DNA of 64,000 nt. It comes from Acidobacteriaceae bacterium (GTDB lineage: Bacteria; Acidobacteriota; Terriglobia; Bryobacterales; Bryobacteraceae). This document shows positions 1 through 8,121 of the stretch, piece after piece. Made by a program: the position numbers and the translations under genes. Position 1 is the first letter of the stretch. Each line of letters starts with the position of its first letter. The notes below the pieces were generated by a model. The model made no database searches, was not told the DNA's origin, and was given only the letters and a program-made list of their open reading frames with translations. The stretch is from assembly GCA_019240405.1 (NCBI GenBank), contig JAFAYL010000026.1:1-64000 (forward strand), given 5' to 3'.

Positions 1-108
1 GGAACGGATTCGAAGGCGGGCGGTCCGGATTACCTGCTTCAGTTTGTGCAGGGCAAATCCATCGCGGAGAAGGTGAGCGATTCCGCGGACAGGCGCACGG
101 GCATTTAG
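1..108 (+). CDS. pruA: C-terminal fragment of delta-1-pyrroline-5-carboxylate dehydrogenase (start lies outside the window)
   Basis: Frame 1 is open from the window edge to a TAG at 106-108. The last residues include GTDSKAGGPDYLLQF, the conserved C-terminal signature of PruA/RocA-type L-glutamate gamma-semialdehyde dehydrogenases, which convert pyrroline-5-carboxylate (as its semialdehyde) to glutamate with NAD+ in proline catabolism. Only 35 residues are visible, so it cannot be seen whether a proline dehydrogenase domain is fused upstream. A strong hairpin-plus-T-tract terminator follows at 209-233. Confidence 0.75.
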   Translation, partial: GTDSKAGGPDYLLQFVQGKSIAEKVSDSADRRTGI

Positions 109-208
109 AAGATTTGTGCGCGCTTGCCCAAAAGCTATACTCAATACCGCCCCGGTTCGAAGGGGACTATTTGGTCACAACTCTAGGGTCGAACACGATC
201 GACGCGAC

Positions 209-233
209 AAAAGGGGACTTTAGGTCCCCTTTT
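209..233 (+). terminator. Rho-independent terminator
   Basis: A perfect 10-bp inverted repeat (AAAAGGGGAC / GTCCCCTTTT) with a 5-nt loop ends in a T-rich tract. It lies 100 bp after the dehydrogenase stop and 27 bp before the next start, so it separates the two transcription units. The A/T arms make it potentially bidirectional. Confidence 0.8.
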
Positions 234-259
234 CTTTTCCACTCCGCGACAATTCATCT

Positions 260-1048
260 GTGGATACAGGTTTAGCGAATCGAGTCGCCATCGTTGCTGG
301 GTCAAGCCAAGGGTTGGGGCGCGCAGCAGCTTTTGCGCTTGCCGCCGAAGGAGCTTACCTCGCACTCTGTGCCCGAGGGCGCGCTGCTCTTGAACGCACC
401 GCGCACGAGATCCGGGAACGGTTCCGGGTTCGCGTCTATACCGAGACCGTTGACGTTCGCGACAGCGCCGCCATCGAGCAGTTCGCGAAGAATGTTAATA
501 AAGAGTTCGGCCGTATTGATATCTGCGTCACGAATGCGGGAGGTCCGCCTGCCAAATGGTTTTTGGAAGCAACCGACGCTGATTGGAATGAAGCATTCTC
601 TCTGAATCTCTTGAGTGCCGCCGTATTCGCGCGGGCTGTAATCCCGTACATGCAGCAGCGCCAGTGGGGACGAATTATCACGATCAGTTCTATAACGGTC
701 CGCCAGCCGCAGCCCCAGCTCGTTCTTTCAAACGCGATTCGCGCGGGCGTCATGGGATTGGTTCGAAGCCTCGCGAACGAGTTCGGCAAAGACGGAATTC
801 TGGTCAATAATGTCGCGCCGGGCTACACCGCGACCGAGCGCCTGAAGGAATTATCCGCCAGCCGGGCTGCCGCGCTTGGTCAGAGCGAAGAGATGGTCGA
901 GCAAGTCTGGACTGAACAGATTCCACTCGGACGTTTGGGCCGTCCCGAGGAACTGGCCGATGCTGTGGTTTGGCTTGCCTCCGAACGGGCTTCATTTATC
1001 ACAGGCCAAACGCTCCTTGTCGATGGCGGCATGTATAAAGGGCTCTAA
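260..1048 (+). CDS. SDR-family oxidoreductase with atypical active site
   Basis: 262 aa, GTG start. The N-terminal Rossmann nucleotide-binding motif GSSQGLGRA and the NAG motif (VTNAGGPP) are those of classical short-chain dehydrogenases, and the C-terminus ends in the usual FITGQTLLVDGGM. The catalytic Ser is present (TISSI), but the expected YxxxK is replaced by SNAIR, so both the Tyr and Lys are substituted. A FabG-like subgroup shares this change, so the protein may use a different chemistry or have lost reductase activity. It lies just after a terminator and 59 bp before a cupin gene, with which it may be co-transcribed. The substrate is unknown. Confidence 0.85.
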   Translation: MDTGLANRVAIVAGSSQGLGRAAAFALAAEGAYLALCARGRAALERTAHEIRERFRVRVYTETVDVRDSAAIEQFAKNVNKEFGRIDICVTNAGGPPAKWFLEATDADWNEAFSLNLLSAAVFARAVIPYMQQRQWGRIITISSITVRQPQPQLVLSNAIRAGVMGLVRSLANEFGKDGILVNNVAPGYTATERLKELSASRAAALGQSEEMVEQVWTEQIPLGRLGRPEELADAVVWLASERASFITGQTLLVDGGMYKGL

Positions 1049-1107
1049 ACCGACGGATCGTTATTGAAGGGACCTGATAATCTCAACCTGATAGGAGCAT
1101 CACCCCA

Positions 1108-1497
1108 ATGAGCGATACAGGACGGGCGGAAAAGCCGACGCCAACCGGCGTTAAACACGTTAGTTGGTCGGATGTTCCGATCGAATCGTTGAATCCGTTG
1201 CTAGACCGTCAACTCATAGTCGGTGATCAGATCATGGTCGCTCGCGTTCTGCTCAAAAAGGGTTGTGTGGTACCGATGCACAGTCACGTCAATGAGCAGA
1301 TCGCGTACATGCAGGAAGGCGCGCTCCAGTTCACGGTCGATGGGAGAGAAATCATTGTGAGCGCGGGCGAATTCCTCTGCATACCGCCAAACGTTCCGCA
1401 TCAGGCTGTGGCCCTCGAAGACACCGTCGACATCGATATCTTCACGCCTCCCCGAGCTGACTGGCTTAACAAGACCGACCAATATCTCAGAGGTTGA
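1108..1497 (+). CDS. Small cupin-domain protein
   Basis: 129 aa; ATG preceded by a purine-rich GATAGGAGCATC. A single cupin barrel is visible. Motif 1 is MHSHVNEQIAYMQEGALQF (two His and a Glu as metal ligands), and motif 2 is GEFLCIPPNVPHQA with the third His. The ligand set is complete, so metal binding is expected, but the substrate is not evident. It probably forms a unit with the upstream SDR gene; the pair could act in one small catabolic step, which is an inference. Confidence 0.8.
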   Translation: MSDTGRAEKPTPTGVKHVSWSDVPIESLNPLLDRQLIVGDQIMVARVLLKKGCVVPMHSHVNEQIAYMQEGALQFTVDGREIIVSAGEFLCIPPNVPHQAVALEDTVDIDIFTPPRADWLNKTDQYLRG

Positions 1498-1514
1498 CTC
1501 TGGCCCGAGCGCAT

Positions 1515-1532
1515 AGTACTAGATCTAGTACT
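1515..1532. promoter_or_regulatory. 18-bp perfect palindrome upstream of the glycosidase-like gene
   Basis: AGTACTAGATCTAGTACT is self-complementary over 18 bp. A further AGTACT lies at 1550-1555. Part of the sequence (AGATCTAGTAC) recurs at 3606-3616 upstream of the paralogous gene, and TTTAGTAACAT follows it in both places (1580-1590 and 3683-3693). This looks like a duplicated control region with an operator-type site; no regulator is identified. Confidence 0.45.
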
Positions 1533-1697
1533 GTGAGGTATGAAGCATTAGTACTCATTGACGCAAACTTTCGCGAAACTTTAGTAACATACCTTGTGCC
1601 TCGGACTCTGACTTGCAACCGCAGGCTATGAGCCCATAAAGGGCGATAATCCCTTGATGGAACGTGTCTCCGGGCTGATGATGGCGGAAGGTCACTT

Positions 1698-3548
1698 ATG
1701 ATTGCACGGATGTCAATAGCCTGTCATAGTCTGATGATCGCCGCGTTAGGCTTACAAGCCCAGACAGCCAGTCCCTATCGGACGGTGATGGACACTGAGT
1801 TAGGCACCTACTTCACTCCTCCAAATAATTTTCCGTGGACTGACTACGGAGCTTATATGGGGGCTGGTCCTTACACAACCGTTCTCGCGCCGGATGCGTT
1901 GAAGGGCCACTACGGCCATTTCAATCATTTCTCACCTTGGGATGAATCGTTAGGATTCCCGTATCTAGCGCTAAGGCAGTATGAAGCGCAGGAGGTAGCG
2001 GCTGGAAGACCGCCTATCTTTGTAACTGCGACTTACAAGGGGAAAAAACGCCCTGTACTCTTCTCGATCTATCTAAATTTACTAAAAAATCGGCCAAGAA
2101 CCGCGCCTGCTATCTGGACATATGCAGTAAATGTCGCGGACGACCGCTTTATCAAGTTTTGGATTAATCGATATGTTCGACCTAACGTTCTAGCTCCAAT
2201 GCAGAAGCTGAAGAACGTTTGGGTTTATCTGGATGGCTGCCAGTTTTCCTACGGAAGTTATGGCGTTTTGGACGATAACGGTGAATTTGTGGGCGGAATC
2301 CCCTGGGATCCGCCGTTCCCTCAAAACGCGACCGACTATTTGAACTCTATCGCCCAGTTCTTCAAAAGGGTGAGCGAGCTCGCGCCCGACATCAAAATCA
2401 ATACAGACGTGGGCCAGATGTCGGACCCCACTCAGTTTCCAAACGTTTACGCTAACGTGGCGGGCGCTCTGCTCGAAGACGCAATCGCGTGGCAAAAGAA
2501 CCCATCCCAAAGTAACTTCAACAGCTTTTACAAACAGGTCTTTCCTTGGTTCTCATGGCTAGGCGCGACAGGCCGGGTTGGAATTCTCGGAGCAAATCTA
2601 CCTGCCAACTGGCAAACATCTCAGCTGCTTTCGGCATTTGTGATTTACGAACTTGTTAAGGGGCCGAACTTTTTCTTCGGTCCTCGCTATCTTCCGGCCG
2701 GCCCGCCGCAGAGTATCGCGATTCCGCCCAGCGATTGGGAGGGTTGGAACGCTGCTCTAGGTTTACCTGTTTCGGCCATGCAACAAGGCCCGCAGCAGCC
2801 TGGCGGTTTGATCACGAGCCGCCTGTTCTGGCGACAGTTTACAAATGGGTATGTATACCTCAACTGGACGAGCGCGACACAAAGCGTTAAGCTTCCTTCC
2901 GGTAAATGGGTAGATGCTGAAAATAACCCGCTGACGACGCTTCAGATTCCGCCTTCCACGGGAATGTTAGTGCGCGTGGCGGGACATGCAAATGTAGCCC
3001 AAGCGCCCAGCATTTCGCCCCGTTCAGCCTATACCATGTCTGGCCCTGTGACCGTAACAATTGCGAACAATACGCCGAATGCCACAGTCCGCTACACGAC
3101 CGACGGGAGCGCTCCAAATTTCAAATCGCCGATTTACACTGGCCCGTTTCAACTCACTAGCAGTGCAGTCGTCGAGGCGCGAGCGTTCCTGTACGGGGAT
3201 GATCCGAGCGGTGCGTCCATTGCGCCTTTCAATATCGTGAAAGCGACCCCAACGGTGCAGTTCACCACGTCCTCTGATCAGGGCGCTGCAGGCGGTCCAG
3301 CGAGCGTAACCTCCTATTTTCCTGTACTGGTGCTCTCTGCCGTGCCGAATGAAACCGTCACAGTGACGTATATGGTTGTCGATCCAGCAGGGGGAACTAC
3401 GGCCGCTTCGAAAACCTTTCTTCCCGGCGAAATTTACACCCAATTTCCGGTTAGTGTCTCCGGTGCAGGAACGTGGCAAATCTCAATTATTGCTGTTACG
3501 GGTGCAACTGTAGGAGATACAACCGTTCTTCAGTATTCAAGAAGTTAA
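1698..3548 (+). CDS. Exported glycosidase-like protein with chitobiase-type C-terminal domain (paralog 1)
   Basis: 616 aa; ATG with GGAAGG 6 bp upstream. Residues 1-25 look like a signal peptide ending near AQTAS. Residues about 28-420 form one large domain with conserved Trp/Asp/Glu-rich segments (VWVYLDGCQFSYGSYG, INTDVGQMSDP, FPWFSWLG), suggesting a TIM-barrel hydrolase-like fold. Residues about 440-500 (TVRYTTDGSAPNFKSPIYTG) match the chitobiase/beta-hexosaminidase C-terminal (FN3-associated) repeat. A last beta-rich domain of about 100 residues follows. It is homologous over its full length to the next gene. A role on an extracellular polysaccharide is inferred, and the family name is not certain. 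Confidence 0.6.
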   Translation: MIARMSIACHSLMIAALGLQAQTASPYRTVMDTELGTYFTPPNNFPWTDYGAYMGAGPYTTVLAPDALKGHYGHFNHFSPWDESLGFPYLALRQYEAQEVAAGRPPIFVTATYKGKKRPVLFSIYLNLLKNRPRTAPAIWTYAVNVADDRFIKFWINRYVRPNVLAPMQKLKNVWVYLDGCQFSYGSYGVLDDNGEFVGGIPWDPPFPQNATDYLNSIAQFFKRVSELAPDIKINTDVGQMSDPTQFPNVYANVAGALLEDAIAWQKNPSQSNFNSFYKQVFPWFSWLGATGRVGILGANLPANWQTSQLLSAFVIYELVKGPNFFFGPRYLPAGPPQSIAIPPSDWEGWNAALGLPVSAMQQGPQQPGGLITSRLFWRQFTNGYVYLNWTSATQSVKLPSGKWVDAENNPLTTLQIPPSTGMLVRVAGHANVAQAPSISPRSAYTMSGPVTVTIANNTPNATVRYTTDGSAPNFKSPIYTGPFQLTSSAVVEARAFLYGDDPSGASIAPFNIVKATPTVQFTTSSDQGAAGGPASVTSYFPVLVLSAVPNETVTVTYMVVDPAGGTTAASKTFLPGEIYTQFPVSVSGAGTWQISIIAVTGATVGDTTVLQYSRS

Positions 3549-3924
3549 GTCATGGATCAAAATGCGAATACCTAAGTCGCAACTTCATTGAAACTTCGTC
3601 GTGTGAGATCTAGTACCTTGAAAGGGCTGGATAACTAGAAATGATTAGTTGGACGTTGATTCTATTATTGCGTCCGCCGTGATTTAGTAACATTGCAGAG
3701 TTCCGGCGGCAATGTTTGGATCGCCTTATCTAACTCCAAACTAAGCTCAAGACTCTCGCGATAGCGAAAAACAATCTGTGAAGGGTGTCGCGCTCTGAAC
3801 CCAGCGAAGGTTCGGCACCGAGTGACTCCTGAACAGCAAAGTTTAAGGGGCCGTGAGTGCGAGCGCCATCGAAGCGTCACGAGTGCCCCAGTTTAGGACA
3901 GAAGCAAAGAAGGGAAGGAATATT
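3549..3924. other. 376-bp intergenic region between the paralogs
   Basis: No convincing coding frame is seen. It carries AGATCTAGTAC (3606-3616) and TTTAGTAACAT (3683-3693), both shared in the same order with the region upstream of the first paralog. The spacing differs (77 bp start to start here, 59 bp there). The rest shows no recognisable element. Confidence 0.5.
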
Positions 3925-5745
3925 ATGAGGGCAATCCTTACATCAACTGCGTTACTATTCTCGTCGATCCTGCTAACAGGAGCGTCGACAAACTCGAACC
4001 GAACCGTAATGGACACGGAGCTCGGGTCCATTTTCCAACCCGCTCAAGGCTTCCCCAATAGTGACTTCGGAGCATACATGGGCGCTGGCAGCCGAAGTAC
4101 CATGTTTGCGCCGGAAACGATCAAGGGGCACTACATGCATTTCAATCATTTCGGAATTGTCGATAATGGATTTGGGTTCCCGTACTCGACGTTACGCGAT
4201 TACGAAGCGCAGGAAGTCGCCGCCGGGCGCGCTCCCATTTTCGTTACTGCGACTTACCAAGGCAAAAAACGACCGGTAATGTTCAAGGGCTATCTCGAGC
4301 TTGACGCGAATAACAAACCAACGGCTCCGCAGAGCAATTGGGTGTATGCAGTGAACGTGGCAGATGACCGGTTTATCAAGTTTTGGATAAATCATTACGC
4401 GCGGCCGGTTGTACTTCAGTCCATGAACACTCTGGGGAATGTGTGGGCGTACATGGACGGTTGCGCGTTTTATTACGCCGCCTATGGGGTGTTGGATGAC
4501 AGTGGCACGTTCGTTGGGGGAGTGCCATGGGATGCGCCGTTTCAGCAGAATGCGAATGAATACCTGAAATCGATCGCCGACTTCTTTAATCGCTTAAAGC
4601 AGCTCGCGCCCGATATCAATGTAATAACGGACGTGGGTTCGATGACTGATCCCAGCCAGTTCCAGAACATCTATGCGAATGTTGGGGGCGCGCTGGCAGA
4701 GGATGTATTAGCCTGGTATAGCAATCCAACGCAAACCGAGCTGACCGGGTTTTATAACATGATATTCCCGTGGTTTAGCTGGTTGGGCTCGACGGGGCGT
4801 GTGGGAATCTTAGGGGCGCTGCTATCGCCCAACTGGAAGGAAGCGGATCTGCTGACAGGATTTGTGGTTTATGAGCTGCTAAAAGGTCCGAATTTCTTTT
4901 TTGCTACGCGGGGCGCCCATGTACCTCCCGGCGATTGGGAGCGCTGGAACGCAGCTCTCGGCACCCCGGTTGCTGCATATCAGGAGGGGCCGGCGAATGG
5001 CCAACCCGCCAACCGGCTGTATTGGCGCCAGTACGAGGACGGCTACGTGTATTTGAATTGGACTGGATCAACGCAAGCAGTTACGCTGCCGACCGGCAAG
5101 TGGGTGGATCCGTATAACCATGCGGTAACGGAAATCACAATCCCTAACTTGACAGCAACTTTCGTCACCTGGGCTCACAAGCAAGCGGTGACGGCCCAGG
5201 CTCCGAGCATCGAGCCACGCTGTCCGGAGAAGATAACTGGCCCGCTGACGGTTACGATCAGTACGCAAACACCCGGCGGCACGATCTACTACACGCTGGA
5301 TGGCAGTAACCCGAGTTTTTCTTCCGCTGTGTACTCCGGGCCGTTTCAGCTCAACAGCAGCGCGGTGGTAAAGGCGCGGGCCGTTGCTTCGGGATACAAC
5401 ACAAGCCTTACCTCGACGAATTCCTACACCATATCGACCGGTGCTCCGACAATGGAGTTTTCGATCAGCTCGGATAAGCTGCCGGCGAGCGGAGCGGCAG
5501 CGGTAACGACGTATTATCCGGTGCTGGCGCTCTCAGCCATGCCAAATGAGCCCGTGACCGCTAACTACACCGTGCTCAGCCCGAGCGGTAAAACCTCCAC
5601 GGGTTCTGTGAAGTTCGTGGCTAGAGAAGTGTACCAGCAATTCCCAATCAGCATCTCGGGATCCGGAACTTGGAAGATCACTCTTACAGGCGCAAGCGGA
5701 GCCGTTTTAGGCTCACGGGTGACGTTCGAGTTTTCAGCAGACTAA
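3925..5745 (+). CDS. Exported glycosidase-like protein with chitobiase-type C-terminal domain (paralog 2)
   Basis: 606 aa from ATG 3925, chosen because AAGGAA lies 5 bp upstream and the protein then begins with a clean signal peptide (MRAILTSTALLFSSILLTG). An open frame extends 24 codons further upstream but has no signal-like character. Architecture is the same as paralog 1: large hydrolase-like domain with VWAYMDGCAFYYAAYG and VITDVGSMTDP, a chitobiase-type repeat (TIYYTLDGSNPSFSS), and a terminal beta domain. The two form a tandem duplication. The gene ends at a palindrome bordering a decayed insertion element. Function beyond extracellular carbohydrate-related is not known. Confidence 0.6.
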   Translation: MRAILTSTALLFSSILLTGASTNSNRTVMDTELGSIFQPAQGFPNSDFGAYMGAGSRSTMFAPETIKGHYMHFNHFGIVDNGFGFPYSTLRDYEAQEVAAGRAPIFVTATYQGKKRPVMFKGYLELDANNKPTAPQSNWVYAVNVADDRFIKFWINHYARPVVLQSMNTLGNVWAYMDGCAFYYAAYGVLDDSGTFVGGVPWDAPFQQNANEYLKSIADFFNRLKQLAPDINVITDVGSMTDPSQFQNIYANVGGALAEDVLAWYSNPTQTELTGFYNMIFPWFSWLGSTGRVGILGALLSPNWKEADLLTGFVVYELLKGPNFFFATRGAHVPPGDWERWNAALGTPVAAYQEGPANGQPANRLYWRQYEDGYVYLNWTGSTQAVTLPTGKWVDPYNHAVTEITIPNLTATFVTWAHKQAVTAQAPSIEPRCPEKITGPLTVTISTQTPGGTIYYTLDGSNPSFSSAVYSGPFQLNSSAVVKARAVASGYNTSLTSTNSYTISTGAPTMEFSISSDKLPASGAAAVTTYYPVLALSAMPNEPVTANYTVLSPSGKTSTGSVKFVAREVYQQFPISISGSGTWKITLTGASGAVLGSRVTFEFSAD

Positions 5746-5747
5746 CA

Positions 5748-5775
5748 CCCCTTCGAAGGGGAGCGCGTTGCTCCC
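5748..5775 (+). terminator. Possible terminator or element-junction palindromes
   Basis: CCCCTTCGAAGGGG (5748-5761) is a perfect 14-bp palindrome starting 2 bp after the stop codon. It overlaps a second hairpin, GGGAGC (5759-5764) with GCTCCC (5770-5775). No T tract follows, so termination is plausible but unproven. The same spot is the left limit of the IS481-like remnant. Confidence 0.4.
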
Positions 5776-6082
5776 GCTGAAGAAAGAAGCGACACGCTCA
5801 GGCTGGCGCGGAACATCCTGCAGCAGCAGGCCAAGTTCGATGCCTTCTTGGAAGAACTTAACCAAGAACGGCCACATGAAGCGCTGGAGATGAAGTGCCC
5901 GGCTGAAGTCTATACGGCTTCTACCAAGCCGTACCGGCGTAACGCTGAACCGCAGTATCCGTTTCGGACAAAACGGTGGTGGTCACGAACTGCGGCCGCC
6001 TCGGCCTATATCGCAAGAAGATCAATTTAAGCACCTGCCTCGCATAGGAACGAAGTGTTACCTATGTGTCCGGAATAGACAC
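5776..6082 (+). mobile_element. Decayed IS481-family transposase remnant with one end
   Basis: The last part of an IS481-type integrase-fold transposase is readable across three frames: LKKEATR (from 5777, frame 2), then ILQQQAKFDAFLEELNQERP and HEALEMKCPAEVYTAS (frame 1), then VTNCGRLGLYRKKINL (frame 3). At least two frameshifts are therefore present, and the N-terminal two thirds are missing. Downstream, GTTACCTATGTGTCCGGAATAG (about 6057-6078) resembles the terminal repeat type of this family. The element stops about 10 bp from the 3' end of a tRNA-Gly gene. It is inactive. Confidence 0.75.
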
Positions 6083-6090
6083 TGCCCGGC

Positions 6091-6166
<76 letters not shown>

Positions 6167-6531
6167 GTCGATGGCTCTTCGACATTCTCTGACGAGTTTG
6201 TTACAAAGTCAATTCATCTGATTGCAACATCGAATGTTATTAAGTAATTGTTCGGGTTGGAGGACCCGATTTTCGTTTTCTCGCCAGTTCGGCCCTGCTG
6301 TTAACAGCAACATTCTGAAGCGTTTACACGAAGCCGAGATTTCTTCTTGAAAATCTGTCGCCTGTGTTAGACTGATGTTTCCGTAGGAACGGAACGGTTT
6401 CCCCCAAAAGCCCGTGAACGCGTCGCTGTTGCTCGCCGCGACTTACCTCACAGCGTAGTGCTTGTAGTGTTTTCCACAAAAGTGGAAAACCTGTGGGAAA
6501 TTTATGTCCGTTTCGCGCCAAGGAGTGCTGC
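6167..6531. other. dnaA upstream region, candidate origin segment
   Basis: 365 bp without a gene. The left part (6180-6250) is AT-rich for this genome. Close to dnaA, GTTTTCCAC (6469-6477) and GTGGAAAAC (6482-6490) form a perfect 9-bp inverted repeat with a 4-nt loop. TTTTCCACA at 6470-6478 is one mismatch from the TTATCCACA DnaA box, and TGTGGGAAA at 6492-6500 is another box-like sequence on the opposite strand. This suggests dnaA autoregulation and possibly part of oriC. Confidence 0.55.
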
Positions 6532-7878
6532 GTGACCGACGTTTGGGGAGAGATCCAAAAGAAGCTAGCTGCCAAAATCAGCACCGGGGCGTACGAGAAC
6601 TGGATTTCTCGCACGGCTCAAACCTCTTTTCAGGACGGACGGCTGACGATCCGCGTGCCGGACCAGGCCACGAAGGAATGGATACGGCAGGAGTATGCAC
6701 ATCACGTTCAGTCAGCCATTGACGAACTTAGCCTTCCGGTTCGTCAGGTGCACTACACAAGCGAGCCCGTCTTCGCATTCGCAGCGGCTGCCTCCACCTC
6801 GCCTCAAAGAACGGCTTCGAACGGGCACGCGCAATCTCCGGAACCTGTTTTTGAGAAATCTTCGTCGTGGCTGAATCCGCGCCTCACCTTTGAGACCTAC
6901 GTAGTCGGCTCATCGAATCAACTCGCTCACGCAGCCGCGCAAGCCGTCGCCAAAATGCCATCGCGCAGCTACAATCCGCTGTTCATTTATGGCGGGGTTG
7001 GAATCGGCAAGACGCATTTGATGCATGCGATCGGACGGAGCCTTCTTGATAATTACCCGGGTCTCAACATCGTGTACACGTCCAGTGAGCGATTCATGAA
7101 CGAGATGATTGCTTCCATCAAGCTGGACCGCATCTCGCTGTTCCATCGCCACTATCGTTCCGCCGACGTACTGCTGATCGACGACATTCACGTCATTGCC
7201 GGCAAGGAGCGCACCCAAGAAGAGTTCTTTCACACCTTCAACGAGCTCTACGATCATCAGAAGCAAATCGTGATCTCGAGCGATTCTGCGCCGAACCAGC
7301 TTCCCGGTCTAGTGGAAAGGCTCCGCTCGCGATTCGAATGGGGGCTCATGGTCGACGTCCAAGCGCCGGATCTCGAAACCAAAATGGCAATTTTGGACAA
7401 GAAAGCGGAATCTGAGGGCGTTGCGCTTCCGCAGGACGTTCGAATTTTTATTGCGACAAAAACCAAGTCGAACGTGCGCGAGCTCGAAGGCGCGCTGACA
7501 CGGCTGATCGCAGTCTCGTCGTTAACAGCCCAGCCGATCAACCTCACGATGGCGCATCAAACGCTCAAGTATCTGAACACCGGGAGCGAAAAGAAAATCT
7601 CGATGGAATCGATCATCCGGGCCGTTGCGGAACGCTTCTCTATGCAACCCGGACAGCTCAAGCTAAAGAGCAACACCCACCAGATCGCTTATCCGCGCCA
7701 AGTGGCGATGTATCTCGTAAAGGAGCTCACACATGCCTCGCTCCCGGAAATTGGGCGCTACTTCGGCGGTAAGCATCACACGACGGTTTTGCACTCCATC
7801 CAGAAAATTGAGGAATTGCGCCAGCGTGATGAGGATTTGAACAATTTGATCCACTCCGCAATGGACTCACTTCAATAG
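6532..7878 (+). CDS. dnaA: Chromosomal replication initiator DnaA
   Basis: 448 aa from GTG 6532, selected because AAGGAG lies 6 bp upstream; an in-frame GTG at 6493 lacks this. Domain I is residues 1-75 and a short variable linker runs to about 110. The AAA+ domain has Walker A GGVGIGKTH (154-162) and Walker B LLIDDIH. The C-terminal DNA-binding domain carries the DnaA signature GGKHHTTVLHSI. It binds ATP and DnaA boxes to open the origin and load the helicase. It heads the dnaA-dnaN-gyrB cluster, and box-like sequences lie on both sides of the gene. Confidence 0.98.
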   Translation: MTDVWGEIQKKLAAKISTGAYENWISRTAQTSFQDGRLTIRVPDQATKEWIRQEYAHHVQSAIDELSLPVRQVHYTSEPVFAFAAAASTSPQRTASNGHAQSPEPVFEKSSSWLNPRLTFETYVVGSSNQLAHAAAQAVAKMPSRSYNPLFIYGGVGIGKTHLMHAIGRSLLDNYPGLNIVYTSSERFMNEMIASIKLDRISLFHRHYRSADVLLIDDIHVIAGKERTQEEFFHTFNELYDHQKQIVISSDSAPNQLPGLVERLRSRFEWGLMVDVQAPDLETKMAILDKKAESEGVALPQDVRIFIATKTKSNVRELEGALTRLIAVSSLTAQPINLTMAHQTLKYLNTGSEKKISMESIIRAVAERFSMQPGQLKLKSNTHQIAYPRQVAMYLVKELTHASLPEIGRYFGGKHHTTVLHSIQKIEELRQRDEDLNNLIHSAMDSLQ

Positions 7879-8121
7879 AGTTATGCGACCTTTCCACAGA
7901 GGCTTCAAGATCCGCCCGTTGCATCAATGCGCTCACCTTCATACCGGTCGAGATTTCGAATGCGGGCAACTACTTTTTCACACCTTGAAACTGAAAGAAG
8001 CAGTAGTTTTTGCTATAATTTAGAAGGATTTCAACATTTCCACAACCCCTACTAATACGGTTCTTCTTTTGTTCTACATACAGGCAGAAAGGACAGGGGT
8101 AAGGAGCTCTCCAAAATCGTC
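7879..8121. promoter_or_regulatory. dnaA-dnaN intergenic region with DnaA-box-like sites and a promoter
   Basis: CTTTCCACA (7890-7898) and ATTTCCACA (8036-8044) are two mismatches from the DnaA box. The segment 7965-8050 is AT-rich. A promoter candidate has CTGAAA (7991-7996), a 17-bp spacer and an extended TGC-TATAAT at 8011-8019, correctly oriented for dnaN. The region could be part of oriC, dnaN control, or both. Confidence 0.5.
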
